Notes: generated by a model not told the origin, from the sequence alone. 45,742 nt of DNA from Thioalkalivibrio sp. (GCF_007692535.1 NZ_REBW01000169.1:1-45742), one strand, 5' to 3'. Counted from the stretch's first letter, positions 23,120-32,100 are shown. Numbers and translations are program-made.

Positions 23120-23160
23120 GAGCCAGCGCTGCCGCTGCCGGGAGCGGGGCGCGGCGCGGG

Positions 23161-23898
23161 TCACACCCCGGTCATGGCGGGTAGCTCGCGCAGATCCCGG
23201 ATCACCTTGACGCCGGGCGGAAGCGCTCCGGAACCGTCGTCCCCGTCCCGCTGCAGATGCACCGCAAGCAGGCCGGCGGACAGCGCCCCCTCCGCATCCT
23301 CGCTGAGCGAGTCACCCACATGCAGGGCCGCTGACGGCGACAGCCCGAACCGCTGTACTGCGGCATGGAAGATCCCCGCCCCAGGCTTGGCCACCCCCAC
23401 CTCGGCTGCGATCACGATGGCGTCCACCGCTGCAGTCAGCCCCAGTCCCTCACAAACCGGGAGCAGCCGGGCATCGAAGTTCGAGACGATGGCGAGCCGC
23501 AGCCCCCTTCGCCGCAGATCCTCCAGGACCCCTGCCGCCTCCGGATAAGTCTCCCAGACTGACGGATCGGCAAAGACGGCGTAGACCTGATCGAAGAAGT
23601 CCGTGAACGACAGGGGTCCCAGCCCCTCCAGCACGCGGGCCACCAGCAGGCGCCACCACTCGCGATCGACGCTGTCATTATAAGTCCGGTCACCGAACCG
23701 ATAGACGGGCGCAGGCATGGCCGGAAATGCGGTCCTGAACCGTTCCTCAAGTACCTGCGCGAGGTCTTCCCGATCGGGCAGCCCATAGGCCACGGCGATC
23801 TCGGCATAGATGGCGCCTACCGATCCCCGCACGCGGAACAGCGTCCCTGCCGCATCGAGGCAGATCAACCGCGGGGGACGATCGGCGAGAATGTTCAT
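23161..23898 (-). CDS. HAD-superfamily hydrolase, subfamily IA (REG-2/HDHD3-like)
   Basis: A 245-residue cytoplasmic phosphatase-like protein. Motif I is CLDAAGTLF with nucleophile D15; the usual second Asp is Ala, as in REG-2-like members. Motif II is VSNFD, motif III VGVAKPGAGIF and motif IV LHVGDSLSEDAEGA, so all HAD motifs are in order. The helical cap lies between about residues 30 and 120. Start MNILADRPPRLICLD at 23898 is preferred; an in-frame extension to 24072 has no family features. Substrate unknown. Convergent with the EF-G-like gene. Confidence 0.88.
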   Translation of the reverse strand: MNILADRPPRLICLDAAGTLFRVRGSVGAIYAEIAVAYGLPDREDLAQVLEERFRTAFPAMPAPVYRFGDRTYNDSVDREWWRLLVARVLEGLGPLSFTDFFDQVYAVFADPSVWETYPEAAGVLEDLRRRGLRLAIVSNFDARLLPVCEGLGLTAAVDAIVIAAEVGVAKPGAGIFHAAVQRFGLSPSAALHVGDSLSEDAEGALSAGLLAVHLQRDGDDGSGALPPGVKVIRDLRELPAMTGV

Positions 23899-24244
23899 GA
23901 TTGCCGCTGCCGCATTGGTTGGCCAAAACGGGAAATCTCGCTCGGCAACCCGCCTCCAATCGAACCTGTCCCACCTGTCATTGCCGGTGGCGCTTACGGC
24001 CCGGAACGGGATCCCGCGGCCCCTGTGAACCGTCCTTCTCCCGCAACACCCGCGGCGTGTTCCTCGCCGCATCGCTGAACAGGAAGCGGCCCGCCAGTAC
24101 GCACCCCTTCATTCCGGGCTCGCAGGTCCTGCCCAGCACCCGCTGGCATTCACCACGAACTTCGTGCGGACACCCCCACCCACCCATGCCTCGACTCCCG
24201 AGAGGATTTGCCGCCCAGTTTACCGTGAAAACAAGGGCGCTCAT
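23899..24244. other. Intergenic stretch with no intact gene
   Basis: No convincing ORF is seen upstream of the HAD gene. One minus-strand frame around 24110-24210 reads GVRTKFVVNASGCWAG before a stop, which resembles the VVNAAGPW segment of FAD-dependent oxidoreductases. It could be a decayed remnant, but the match is short. Confidence 0.3.
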
Positions 24245-24325
24245 CTGGACTGCGGGAGCATGCTCCCGCTTTTCACCCTGCGACCCGACCTCGTTCCCAA
24301 AGCGCTGACAAGCCACCGTGCTCCG
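24245..24325 (+). repeat. REP-like intergenic repeat, copy 3 (degenerate)
   Basis: The left half CTGCGGGAGCATGCTCCCGC is well preserved. The right half GCTGACAAGCCACCGTGCTCC has lost the pairing of its inner palindrome. Overall length is the same as copy 2. It lies after the lysS stop. Confidence 0.6.
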
Positions 24326-24371
24326 ACAAGCAAAGCAACCCCGGACTCAAGCACGGAGCCGCGATGGAGCG

Positions 24372-25865
24372 TCAGGTCTCGGGACGCAGATGCGGGAACA
24401 GCAGAACGTCGCGGATCGACGGGGAATCGGTGAGCAGCATCACGAGGCGGTCGATGCCGATACCCTCGCCCGCCGTCGGGGGCAATCCGTATTCCAGCGC
24501 CCGGATGTAGTCGGCATCGTAATGCATCGCCTCCAGGTCGCCGGCTTCCTTCTCCACGACCTGGCTGCGGAAACGCTCCGCCTGATCTTCCGGGTCGTTC
24601 AATTCGGAGAAGCCGTTGGCGATCTCGCGTCCGCCGACGAAGAACTCGAACCGGTCGGTCACGAAGGGATCGGCGTCACTGCGCCGGGCCAGCGGTGAAA
24701 CCTCGGTGGGATAGGCGGTGATGAAGGTCGGATCCCGCAGCCCCGTCTCCACGGTCTTCTCGAAGACCTCGATCCACAGCTTGCCGAGACCGTAACCCGG
24801 CTTCAGCGGGATGCCGAGTCGTTCGCAGTGGGCGCGCATACGCTCCGCATCGTCCAGCTCCGCATCCGCGATCTCCGGGTTGAAGGCGACGATGGCCTCG
24901 CGCACGGTCATGCGCGTGAACGGCCGCCCGAAATCGTGGCTCTCACCCTGGTATTCGATCACCGTGGTTCCGAGCACGTCCGCGCACAGACCGCGCACCA
25001 GTTCCTCCGTGCGGTCCATCAGTTCGTGATGGGTCACGAAGGCCTCGTAGAATTCGAGCATCGTGAACTCGGGATTGTGCCGGGTGGAGAGACCCTCGTT
25101 CCGGAAGTTGCGGTTGATCTCGAAGACCTTCTCGAAGCCGCCGACGACGAGCCTTTTCAGGTACAGCTCCGGGGCGATGCGCAGAAACAGATCCATCCCC
25201 AGGGCGTTGTGGTGGGTCACGAACGGACGTGCCGTGGCGCCCCCGGGGATCGCCTGCATCATTGGCGTCTCGACCTCCAGGAATCCGGCGTCGGTGAAGT
25301 AGTCGCGGATGTAGTCGATGATCCGGGTGCGCCTGCGGAACAGCGCCCGGGTCTCCTCGGAAGTGATCAGATCGACATAGCGCTGACGGTAGCGTGTCTC
25401 CAGGTCGGACAGGCCGTGGAATTTCTCCGGCAGCGGACGCAAACTCTTGGTCAGCAGCCGCAACTCCTGCACCTGGATCGACAACTCCCCGGTGCGGGTT
25501 TTGAACAGCGTTCCCCGCGCGCCGAGCACGTCGCCGAGATCCCACTGCTTGAACGCGGGGTACACGCCCTCCGGCAGGGCATCGCGCTGCACGAACAGCT
25601 GGATGTCCCCGGACATGTCGCGCAGGGTTGCGAAGCTGGCCTTGCCCATCACGCGTTTGCCGAGCATGCGCCCGGCCACCGCGACCTCGATCCCCGCCGC
25701 CTGCAGTTCACCGGGTTCCGTATCGTCATGTTTGCCATGCAGATCGGCGGCCAGTGCGTCCCGACGGAAGTCGTTTGGATACGCAGACCCCTCCTGGCGT
25801 AGCGCGGAGAGCTTGTCGCGCCGTTGCGCGATCAGCCGATTCTCGTCAAGTTCCGGCGCATTCAT
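24372..25865 (-). CDS. lysS: Lysyl-tRNA synthetase, class II
   Basis: A 497-residue synthetase charging tRNA-Lys. The N-terminal OB-fold anticodon-binding domain contains [20 protein letters not shown]. Class II motif 1 includes [21 protein letters not shown], motif 2 [22 protein letters not shown] (given here as [11 protein letters not shown] and [11 protein letters not shown]), and motif 3 [14 protein letters not shown]. Length matches LysS (505 in E. coli). The start lies six bases after the prfB stop with no clear ribosome-binding site, so translational coupling to prfB is likely. The prfB-lysS order is conserved in many proteobacteria. Confidence 0.97.
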   Translation of the reverse strand: MNAPELDENRLIAQRRDKLSALRQEGSAYPNDFRRDALAADLHGKHDDTEPGELQAAGIEVAVAGRMLGKRVMGKASFATLRDMSGDIQLFVQRDALPEGVYPAFKQWDLGDVLGARGTLFKTRTGELSIQVQELRLLTKSLRPLPEKFHGLSDLETRYRQRYVDLITSEETRALFRRRTRIIDYIRDYFTDAGFLEVETPMMQAIPGGATARPFVTHHNALGMDLFLRIAPELYLKRLVVGGFEKVFEINRNFRNEGLSTRHNPEFTMLEFYEAFVTHHELMDRTEELVRGLCADVLGTTVIEYQGESHDFGRPFTRMTVREAIVAFNPEIADAELDDAERMRAHCERLGIPLKPGYGLGKLWIEVFEKTVETGLRDPTFITAYPTEVSPLARRSDADPFVTDRFEFFVGGREIANGFSELNDPEDQAERFRSQVVEKEAGDLEAMHYDADYIRALEYGLPPTAGEGIGIDRLVMLLTDSPSIRDVLLFPHLRPET

Positions 25866-25871
25866 TCTGTG

Positions 25872-26967
25872 TCAGAGTCCGCTCTTGAGGCTGGCTTCGA
25901 TGAACTGGTCGAGGTCGCCATCCAGCACCGCCTGTGTATTTCCCACTTCAATACCCGTGCGTAGGTCCTTGATTCTTGATTGGTCCAACACGTAGGAACG
26001 GATCTGGCTGCCCCAACCGATATCCGATTTGGCATCTTCCTCCGCCTGCTTCTCGGCGTTGCGCTTCTGGATCTCCAGCTCGTAGAGCTTGGCCTTGAGC
26101 TGCTTCATCGCCGTGTCGCGGTTCTTGTGCTGGGAGCGGTCGTTCTGACACGCAACAACGACGCCCGACGGCATGTGCGTGATCCGGATCGCGGACTCGG
26201 TGCGGTTCACGTGCTGGCCGCCAGCGCCGCTCGCGCGGTAGGTGTCCACCTTCAGGTCCGCCGGGTTGATCTCGATCTCGAAGGAATCGTCGACCTCGGG
26301 CGAAACGAAGACCGCGGCAAAAGAAGTATGGCGCCGATTACCCGAATCGAAAGGCGACTTGCGCACCAGGCGGTGTACGCCGGTCTCGGTGCGCAGCCAG
26401 CCGAAGGCGTATTCACCCTCGAAGCGCACGGTCGCACTCTTGATCCCGGCCACCTCACCCTCGGAGAGCTCGATCACTTCGGTCTTGAAACCGCGGCGCT
26501 CGCCCCAGCGCAGGTACATGCGCAGCAGAATGTTCGCCCAGTCCTGTGCCTCGGTGCCGCCGGAGCCTGCCTGGATGTCCAGAAAGGCGTTCGCCGGATC
26601 CATCTCGCCGGCGAACATGCGCCGAAACTCGAGCTCCTCGACGCGCGCGTTCAGCCTGGCCAGGTCGGTATCGATCGCGGCCACGGTCTCGCTGTCGTCA
26701 TCGGCCTCGGCGAGTTCCAGCAGACCCAGGCTGTCATTGAGCTGGCCCTCGATCTCGCGAATGTTGAGGACCACGGCCTCCAGCTGTGCGCGCTCCCGTC
26801 CTAGCGCCTGCGCACGCTCCGGGTCGTTCCAGACGTCGGGTGCCTCGAGTTCACGCAGGATCTCTTCCAGCCGCTCTTCCCGGGCAGCGAAGTCAAAGAT
26901 ACCCCCTAAGGCCTTCGAGGCGGCCTTGGAGGTCGGTAATATTGGAGTAGTAGGGGTTGAGTTCCAT
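25872..26967 (-). CDS. prfB: Peptide chain release factor 2, with programmed +1 frameshift
   Basis: RF2 reads UGA and UAA stop codons. Translation starts at 26967 ([13 protein letters not shown]) and meets an in-frame UGA at 26893-26895 after 24 codons. A +1 shift at CUU continues with GAC at 26894 to give 364 residues (E. coli 365). After the shift the protein has the anticodon-mimic SPF in [15 protein letters not shown] and the peptidyl-hydrolysis motif GGQ in [17 protein letters not shown]. It ends at 25872. Without the shift only a 24-residue peptide is made, so RF2 sets its own level. It is followed by lysS and preceded by the RpfE-like gene. Confidence 0.97.
26892..26907 (-). promoter_or_regulatory. 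prfB programmed +1 frameshift site
   Basis: On the minus strand the sequence is AGGGGG-TAT-CTT-TGA-C: an internal Shine-Dalgarno-like AGGGGG three bases before the slippery CTT, then the in-frame TGA and C. This is the same arrangement as E. coli prfB. Low RF2 lets the ribosome slip to TTT and read on in the +1 frame. Confidence 0.95.
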
Positions 26968-27067
26968 GGCGATGCATCCCGACGGCAAAGCCCGACAGTA
27001 TACTAAGGGTCCGCCAGCCAAAGCCACCGGCCTACGAACGCCAGAGTGTGCGCCCGCTTCCCTCTTC

Positions 27068-28006
27068 TCAGCGAGGAGAGGCGGTGCCGCCGCCCCTCGG
27101 CACCAGTGGGCGGCCTCGGCGCCAGAAGCGGCGCCAGTCCGCCCGTCGCAGCCGCAACCGGGCCGCACCGGGATCATGGAGGCGGACCTCCGCCAACTGC
27201 CCGCTGCGAAGACGCGCAATCCGAGGCGCGAGCACGTCGCTGCAAAACGACTCGAGCAGCACATCGCGCCGATCCTCATGCTCTGCGCGGGAAAAGACAT
27301 CGATCACCGCCAATTCGGCCTCGGAATCGAAGGGATCGGCAGACCACGAAACCCCCGCGCCTTCGGCGAGCCACCGTGCAAGGCTTCCCCCCCCGGCGAT
27401 CCGTTGCACCGAGGGGGCTGCGGCCGGCACGCCGGGCGACCAGAACCAGAGCCCCTGCACGGGCATGCGACCCAAGCGCAACCGTTCCCGGTTCACCGGG
27501 TGCTCGAACCAGAGCATCTGGACCATGTTGCCCAGTACCTGCAGGCGCCGGGCAACCGGGCTGTCCAGCTTGGGCACGCGCATGGGTCTTCCAAGAGCGA
27601 CCGAGGGCGGCGGCCCTTCCCAATCGCCCTCGCCTTCGAGGTCCAGCGTGGGCAAGCCCCCGACCTCAGTATGCCAAGTCGCGCCGGCCTGCTCGAGTTC
27701 CGGCAGAATGGCTGCCCGCAGGGATTCCCACTCGTCCGGAGCCACGTCCTCGACCCGGGTGGCGACCAGGTCGGTCATGCCAGCCGCCAGGGAGACCGGC
27801 AAAGCCAGCCAGCGTCGACGCCCCGAGCTCACGCGTTGAAAGCCGAGGAGATCGGCAGCGGCCGCCTCCCAACCCGGGCTTGTGCTGCCGACGAGGTGAC
27901 CGCGGCCCAGCATGCGGGCCAGCAGCGCGGGGGTGGCGGGATCGGGGTCCTGCCCGGGGATCCGCCAGAGACCCGGCACCAGCACCTCGAAAATGGCGCT
28001 CGTCAC
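27068..28006 (-). CDS. RpfE-like / cofactor-independent phosphoglycerate mutase-related hypothetical protein
   Basis: A 312-residue protein of unknown function. The segment LGNMVQMLWFEHPVNRERLR followed by MPVQGLWFWSPG is characteristic of the RpfE-type family (COG4255-like). Family members are described as distantly related to phosphoglycerate-mutase proteins, but no metal-site residues can be pointed to here. It has no signal peptide or membrane segment, and a Pro/Arg-rich tail. A four-base GTGA overlap with the upstream PsiE-like gene and position before prfB-lysS suggest an operon. In Xanthomonas, rpfE and prfB-lysS also lie near the rpf region (recalled, not checked). GTG start. Confidence 0.7.
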   Translation of the reverse strand: MTSAIFEVLVPGLWRIPGQDPDPATPALLARMLGRGHLVGSTSPGWEAAAADLLGFQRVSSGRRRWLALPVSLAAGMTDLVATRVEDVAPDEWESLRAAILPELEQAGATWHTEVGGLPTLDLEGEGDWEGPPPSVALGRPMRVPKLDSPVARRLQVLGNMVQMLWFEHPVNRERLRLGRMPVQGLWFWSPGVPAAAPSVQRIAGGGSLARWLAEGAGVSWSADPFDSEAELAVIDVFSRAEHEDRRDVLLESFCSDVLAPRIARLRSGQLAEVRLHDPGAARLRLRRADWRRFWRRGRPLVPRGGGTASPR

Positions 28007-28431
28007 GCGGGCCCGGGCCCCCGCTTCGGACCCTCGGCATGCCCTGCTTCGTCGGTGTACGGGAAGCGGATATGCCCAAAGCGCAGGATGAGAATGGAAA
28101 TCGTGATCAAGAGAATGGCAATCGCGATACCGACCATGACCCAGAAGTCCATCGCCTTCATGTCGATGATGATGTAACGCGCCAGGGCCACGATGGCGAT
28201 ATACAGCGGCAGGCGCACCGGCAATCGGCCCGACTTGTAGTAGATGCCGACCATGGCCAGCACCTCCAGGAAAATGAACAGCAGCAGCAGATCCGCGAGC
28301 GTGACCTCCAGGTTGGCGATCATCAAAGCGATCTCCTGAAGAATCGCCACCACGGTCGCGATCGCGATCACGATCAAAACAGCGATCTCCGTGCCGTGCA
28401 GCGCCTTTCTGCTCGCCTTGTCGAAATTCAT
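28003..28431 (-). CDS. PsiE-like phosphate-starvation-inducible membrane protein (first copy)
   Basis: A 142-residue inner-membrane protein with four hydrophobic segments (about 15-40, 43-62, 72-90 and 96-118). The conserved part LLLLFIFLEVLAMVGIYYKSGRLPVRLPLYIAIVALARYIIID matches PsiE (key points FIFLEVLAM, YYKSGRLPVR and ALARYIIID). In E. coli psiE is induced by phosphate starvation; its mechanism is unknown. GGGGG precedes the ATG. It is the first gene of a likely operon with the RpfE-like gene, prfB and lysS, and a second PsiE-like gene lies 2 kb away. Confidence 0.85.
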   Translation of the reverse strand: MNFDKASRKALHGTEIAVLIVIAIATVVAILQEIALMIANLEVTLADLLLLFIFLEVLAMVGIYYKSGRLPVRLPLYIAIVALARYIIIDMKAMDFWVMVGIAIAILLITISILILRFGHIRFPYTDEAGHAEGPKRGPGPA

Positions 28432-28568
28432 GTAGCCCCCATCACTGTCAAGAATTGCACCGGCCAGACCGGCACAGGCAGGGAAATGGCGCCGGACATA
28501 AGGGTTGCTAGTGTATCCTTCTCGCCGCCCGCCCGCCGCAGGCCGCTACTCGTTAACGCGGAAATATG

Positions 28569-28648
28569 GCCACGGAAGAACACAGAAACACACGGAAAAA
28601 AGTTTGAAAGCCCTTCGTTTTCCGTGGTGTCCGTGCTCTTCCGTGGCG
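28569..28648. repeat. Long imperfect inverted repeat downstream of rluB
   Basis: Left arm 28569-28599 starts GCCACGGAAGAACACAG and right arm 28618-28648 ends CTCTTCCGTGGC. The arms pair over about 30 bases with a few mismatches around a 20-base A/T-rich loop. The CCACGGAAGAACAC type of unit is a dispersed repeat in several proteobacteria (recalled). It could act as a terminator for rluB. Confidence 0.65.
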
Positions 28649-28662
28649 CGCCCACCCCCGCC

Positions 28663-29475
28663 TCAGCGGGTCCGGCGCGGTTTGCCGGGGGCGGGCCGGG
28701 AACCGCCCCGCCCGGGCCGCTTGCCGGTGGGCCGTGCCGACCGGGGTGGGCTCATCTCCGCCGCGGTATACAGCGCCCGCACCTCACGTGGATCGAGGTC
28801 GCGGAAGTGGCCGGCCTTCAGCCCGCGGCCAAGATCGACCGGCCCGTAGCGGATTCGGATCAGGCGGCTCACCGTGACACCAACGGCGTCCCAAAGGCGG
28901 CGGACCAGGCGGTTCCTGCCCTCGCTGACGGTGACGTGAAACCAGTGATTGGCACCCTCGCCACCGGCCTCGGCCAGGGACTCGAAGCGGGCCAGTCCAT
29001 CCTCGAGTTCGACACCCCGCAGCAGGCTGTGCTGAATCTCCTCCGGCACCTCCCCGAGCACACGCACGGCATACTCGCGCTCGAGCCCCCGCGAGGGGTG
29101 CATCAATCCGTGCGCGAGCCCGCCATCGGTCGTGAACAGCAGCAGCCCCGAGGTATTGAGGTCCAGGCGCCCCACGGAGACCCAACGCTGGCCGCGCAGC
29201 CGCGGGAGACTCGCAAAAACGCTGCTGCGGCCCTCGGGATCCGAGCGGGTGCAGATCTCGCCCTCGGGCTTGTGGTAGGCCACCCAGCGGTGAGCGCGCT
29301 CGTCGCTCTTCACCGGCTTGCCCCGCACGAGGATCGTGTCCCCGGAATCCACCTGGTCACCGAGCTTCGCAACCCGGCCATTTACCTGGATCTCGCCTCG
29401 TTCGATCCAGCCCTCGATCTCACGCCGGGAACCAAGGCCGCGGGCCGCCAGGTATTTCTGCAGACGATCTGCCAT
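28663..29475 (-). CDS. rluB: 23S rRNA pseudouridine synthase RluB
   Basis: A 270-residue enzyme of the RsuA/RluB family; RluB makes pseudouridine 2605 of 23S rRNA. An S4 RNA-binding domain (residues 2-48: LQKYLAARGLGSRREIEGWI) precedes the catalytic domain with nucleophile D105 in GRLDLNTSGLLLFTTDG. The sequence NRLVRRLWDAVG and VSRLIRIRYGPV follow as expected. The C-terminal tail is rich in Arg, Gly and Pro, typical of RluB rather than RsuA. ATG 29475 is preferred over a TTG two codons upstream. It diverges from moaB with a 61-base gap. Confidence 0.92.
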   Translation of the reverse strand: MADRLQKYLAARGLGSRREIEGWIERGEIQVNGRVAKLGDQVDSGDTILVRGKPVKSDERAHRWVAYHKPEGEICTRSDPEGRSSVFASLPRLRGQRWVSVGRLDLNTSGLLLFTTDGGLAHGLMHPSRGLEREYAVRVLGEVPEEIQHSLLRGVELEDGLARFESLAEAGGEGANHWFHVTVSEGRNRLVRRLWDAVGVTVSRLIRIRYGPVDLGRGLKAGHFRDLDPREVRALYTAAEMSPPRSARPTGKRPGRGGSRPAPGKPRRTR

Positions 29476-29536
29476 TTTCAAGGCTCGCTTGGGCTGTCTA
29501 TGATGGCTGCCGACGATACACCAAAAGGATGCCTAC

Positions 29537-30049
29537 ATGACCGATCAGGCCACACCCCTCAACATCGCCGTACTTACCGTTTCCGACAGCCGCTCGCTGA
29601 GCGAGGACAGCTCGGGGGCCGCCTTGGTCGCACTTCTGGAGGCTGCCGGTCACCGGCTCGCCGAGCGCCGGATCGTGAAGGACGACATCTACCAGATCCG
29701 GGCAGAGGTCTCACGCTGGATCGCCGACCCAGCCGTGGACTGCGTCCTCACGACGGGGGGCACGGGGATCACGGGGCGGGACGGGACACCCGAGGCGGTA
29801 GCGCCACTTCTAGACAAGGAAATCAGTGGCTTTGGCGAACTCTTTCGATATCTTTCGTACGAGGAAATCGGGACGTCCAGCCTGCAGTCGCGGGCACTGT
29901 CCGGCGTCGCCAACCGCACTTTCATCTTTGTCCTGCCCGGCTCGAGCAACGCCTGTCGCACGGCATGGACCCGCGTCATCGAGGCCCAGCTCGACTCGCG
30001 CACGCAGCCCTGCAACCTGACCATGCTGATGCCACGCCTGAAGGAATGA
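29537..30049 (+). CDS. moaB: Molybdenum cofactor biosynthesis protein B (MoaB)
   Basis: A 170-residue MogA/MoaB-fold protein, associated with adenylylation of molybdopterin during cofactor synthesis. LTTGGTGITGRDGTPEAVAPL is the fold's signature (as TTGGTGITGRD). AVLTVSDSRS at the start, LSYEEIGTSSLQSRALSGV, and VLPGSSNACRTAW complete the pattern. The C-terminal QPCNLTMLMPRLKE is MoaB-like rather than MogA-like. AAGGAT precedes the ATG. It stands alone without other moa genes, and its product could serve molybdoenzymes encoded elsewhere. Confidence 0.92.
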   Translation: MTDQATPLNIAVLTVSDSRSLSEDSSGAALVALLEAAGHRLAERRIVKDDIYQIRAEVSRWIADPAVDCVLTTGGTGITGRDGTPEAVAPLLDKEISGFGELFRYLSYEEIGTSSLQSRALSGVANRTFIFVLPGSSNACRTAWTRVIEAQLDSRTQPCNLTMLMPRLKE

Positions 30050-30065
30050 GCACGTCCGCGGTCCA

Positions 30066-30503
30066 CTACTCCTTCTGTTCGTCGTCCTCGCCGAACCAGA
30101 CCTCGCACCAGCGGAGAATCAGCACGCCCAGGGTCAGGACGAAGATCGCACCCACCAGGGTAAGGACCGTAGTGTTTTCCATCGTCTTGGCATCCACCAC
30201 GAGCACCCGGGTCAGGGCAGTGATCGCGATGTAGACCAGGAACCGGACCGACAGACGGTTCGTCTTGAAATAGATCGCCACCATCGCCGCCAGCTCGATC
30301 AGCAGGAACAGCATCAGCACGTCGCCGAGGTTCGGGCCACCCTTGCCCACGACCGCGAACACCTCGATGACGGTCGCCCAGAGGATGCCGAACCCGGCCA
30401 GGAACAGCAGCAGCAGCTGGAAAGTCTCGGCCATCTTGACCCCGGCCATCTTGCTCACTGCGAAGATCTTGTCCGACATGCCCTTGGCATCCTCCGGAGA
30501 CAT
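30066..30503 (-). CDS. PsiE-like membrane protein (second copy)
   Basis: A 145-residue inner-membrane protein with four hydrophobic segments, similar in layout to the copy at 28.0-28.4 kb. Shared landmarks are LMLFLLIELAAMVAIYFKT, NRLSVRFLVYIAITALTR and VLVVDAKTM, followed by a last membrane helix ending ILRWCEVWF. The N-terminal 24 residues are longer and soluble. ATG 30503 lacks a ribosome-binding site. An in-frame ATG at 30479 (MSDKIFAV) with GGAGG 11 bases upstream is an alternative. It is convergent with moaB (16-base gap). Function unknown beyond the family name. Confidence 0.82.
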   Translation of the reverse strand: MSPEDAKGMSDKIFAVSKMAGVKMAETFQLLLLFLAGFGILWATVIEVFAVVGKGGPNLGDVLMLFLLIELAAMVAIYFKTNRLSVRFLVYIAITALTRVLVVDAKTMENTTVLTLVGAIFVLTLGVLILRWCEVWFGEDDEQKE

Positions 30504-30679
30504 CGACTGGAAATGGCGCGCGACTCAAGGCAACCCCCTGAGCGCGGTACCGCTCACGAACCCTTGCGCAGGCACGCTGCACAATGCGGTGAATATAGTT
30601 GAAGATGGCGGGTTTTGAGACAGAACGCGAATTCGCGATCCCGCAGCCGGTGCCACCGCCCCCCCCGAAGCCAGGACTG

Positions 30680-32017
30680 TTACGGAACAAGAGACCTCGG
30701 GGTGCCGGACCGATCAGGCAGACGCACGCGCCAGGTCGCCACGAACGCGGCGAAAAACAGGAGCAGGCAGAACAGGATGGCGTTGGCCAGCCCCAGCCAC
30801 ATCTGCAGCAGACCGATCCCCATCAGCCCAAAGATGGCGGCCGCACGACCGGACAGACCCCAGAAGCCAAACCAGCGCCCTGCCTCGCCGACGGGTACCA
30901 TCATCGCGACCAGTGCACGGCCCGCCGACTGGGCTGAACCGAGGCACAGACCGGCCAGGGCTCCCACGAACAGAAATACCTGCTGCGCCTCCACCGGGCG
31001 CCCGAGGATTCCCGTCAGTCGCTCCGCCAGCCAGGGTGTCAGGAAGATCCCCAATACCGCCAAGGTCCAGAACAGCAGGGTGAACCGGTACACGGGCACA
31101 GCACCAATCCGGTCCTGCAGCCAGCCGAATCCCAGTGCTCCGATCGCGGCCATGATCTGCGTGACGATGAACATGGCGACACGGGTCGACTCGTCCCACT
31201 GGATGACCTGGGATCCGTAGATGAAGGTGAACGAGATGACGATGTAGATGCCCGCCATCAAGAAGAAGATCGACACGAACAGGTCCCGGAGTTCCGGTCG
31301 CTGACGCAGGGTGACGAGGCTCTTGGCCACGCGCCGGAAGCCCATGCTCAACTGCAGTCGGCCGGCCACGTTCCGGCGCGGGCCCCGCTCCCGCAGGAAC
31401 AGGAAGGTGGGAAGCGCCGAGAGCAGGAAGAAGGCGGCAGCGAAGGGCCCCACCCAGCGGATGCGCTCGAAGTTCTCGGCCGAGACGTCGCCCAGGAGAC
31501 CCAGCGCAAAGGCCGTGGCCACGAGTCCGCCCACGTAGCCCAGCGCCCACCCGAGACCCGAGATCCACCCCAAACGCTCGGGCGGACCCAGATCCGGCAG
31601 GAAACTCGCGATGAAGGACTCGCCAATCGCATACCCGAAATTCGAGATCACGATCAGCACCATCCCCAGGATGATCAGACCCGGTTCCACCCAGTACAGC
31701 GTTGCGGTCGTGAAGACGGTGAGGAGCCAGGAGGCCATCAGGAAGCGTTTGCGCGAACGCGTCGCATCCATGATCGACCCGGCGACCGGCGCGGCGACCA
31801 GCACCAGCAGATAGCTGATGGCCAGCGCAATGCTCCACAGCAGGTTGCCCAGGCGGTAGTCCGGCCCGTCACCGACGATCACTCGGGTGAACAGGTCACC
31901 GAAGATGACGGTGATGATCAGCAGCGTGTAGGCCTGGTTGGCGAAGTCGAACATCGCCCACCCGAACACCTCCCGCTTGCGCACACGCCTGGCCTTGGTA
32001 ATGGCGAACTCCTGCAA
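30680..32017 (-). CDS. MFS transporter, Atg22/UMF1 family
   Basis: A 445-residue inner-membrane transporter with about 12 hydrophobic segments. The N-terminal GWAMFDFANQAYTLLI is the family mark, followed by APVAGSIMDATRSRKRFLMAS as the MFS loop 2-3 motif and GWISGLGWALGYVGGLVATA in helix 5. In yeast, Atg22 exports amino acids from the vacuole; bacterial substrates are unknown. The first in-frame start is TTG at 32017, and a GTG lies at 31984; CAGGAG upstream of the latter region leaves the exact start open. A palindromic repeat element separates it from ppk2. Confidence 0.88.
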   Translation of the reverse strand: MQEFAITKARRVRKREVFGWAMFDFANQAYTLLIITVIFGDLFTRVIVGDGPDYRLGNLLWSIALAISYLLVLVAAPVAGSIMDATRSRKRFLMASWLLTVFTTATLYWVEPGLIILGMVLIVISNFGYAIGESFIASFLPDLGPPERLGWISGLGWALGYVGGLVATAFALGLLGDVSAENFERIRWVGPFAAAFFLLSALPTFLFLRERGPRRNVAGRLQLSMGFRRVAKSLVTLRQRPELRDLFVSIFFLMAGIYIVISFTFIYGSQVIQWDESTRVAMFIVTQIMAAIGALGFGWLQDRIGAVPVYRFTLLFWTLAVLGIFLTPWLAERLTGILGRPVEAQQVFLFVGALAGLCLGSAQSAGRALVAMMVPVGEAGRWFGFWGLSGRAAAIFGLMGIGLLQMWLGLANAILFCLLLFFAAFVATWRVRLPDRSGTPRSLVP

Positions 32018-32100
32018 AGAAACAAGGCTTGCGGGCGACGGCGGGACGGGGCTCCGCGTTCAGCCGACGCCCCTTCTCCCCCTGGAACGGGGCGCGCGGC

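Noticed and set aside
27046-30234. Open plus-strand frame of 1062 codons
   Set aside because: It runs antisense to four minus-strand genes and out of frame over moaB. Its translation is Arg/Pro/Ala-rich with no family motif, as expected for the shadow of GC-rich coding DNA.
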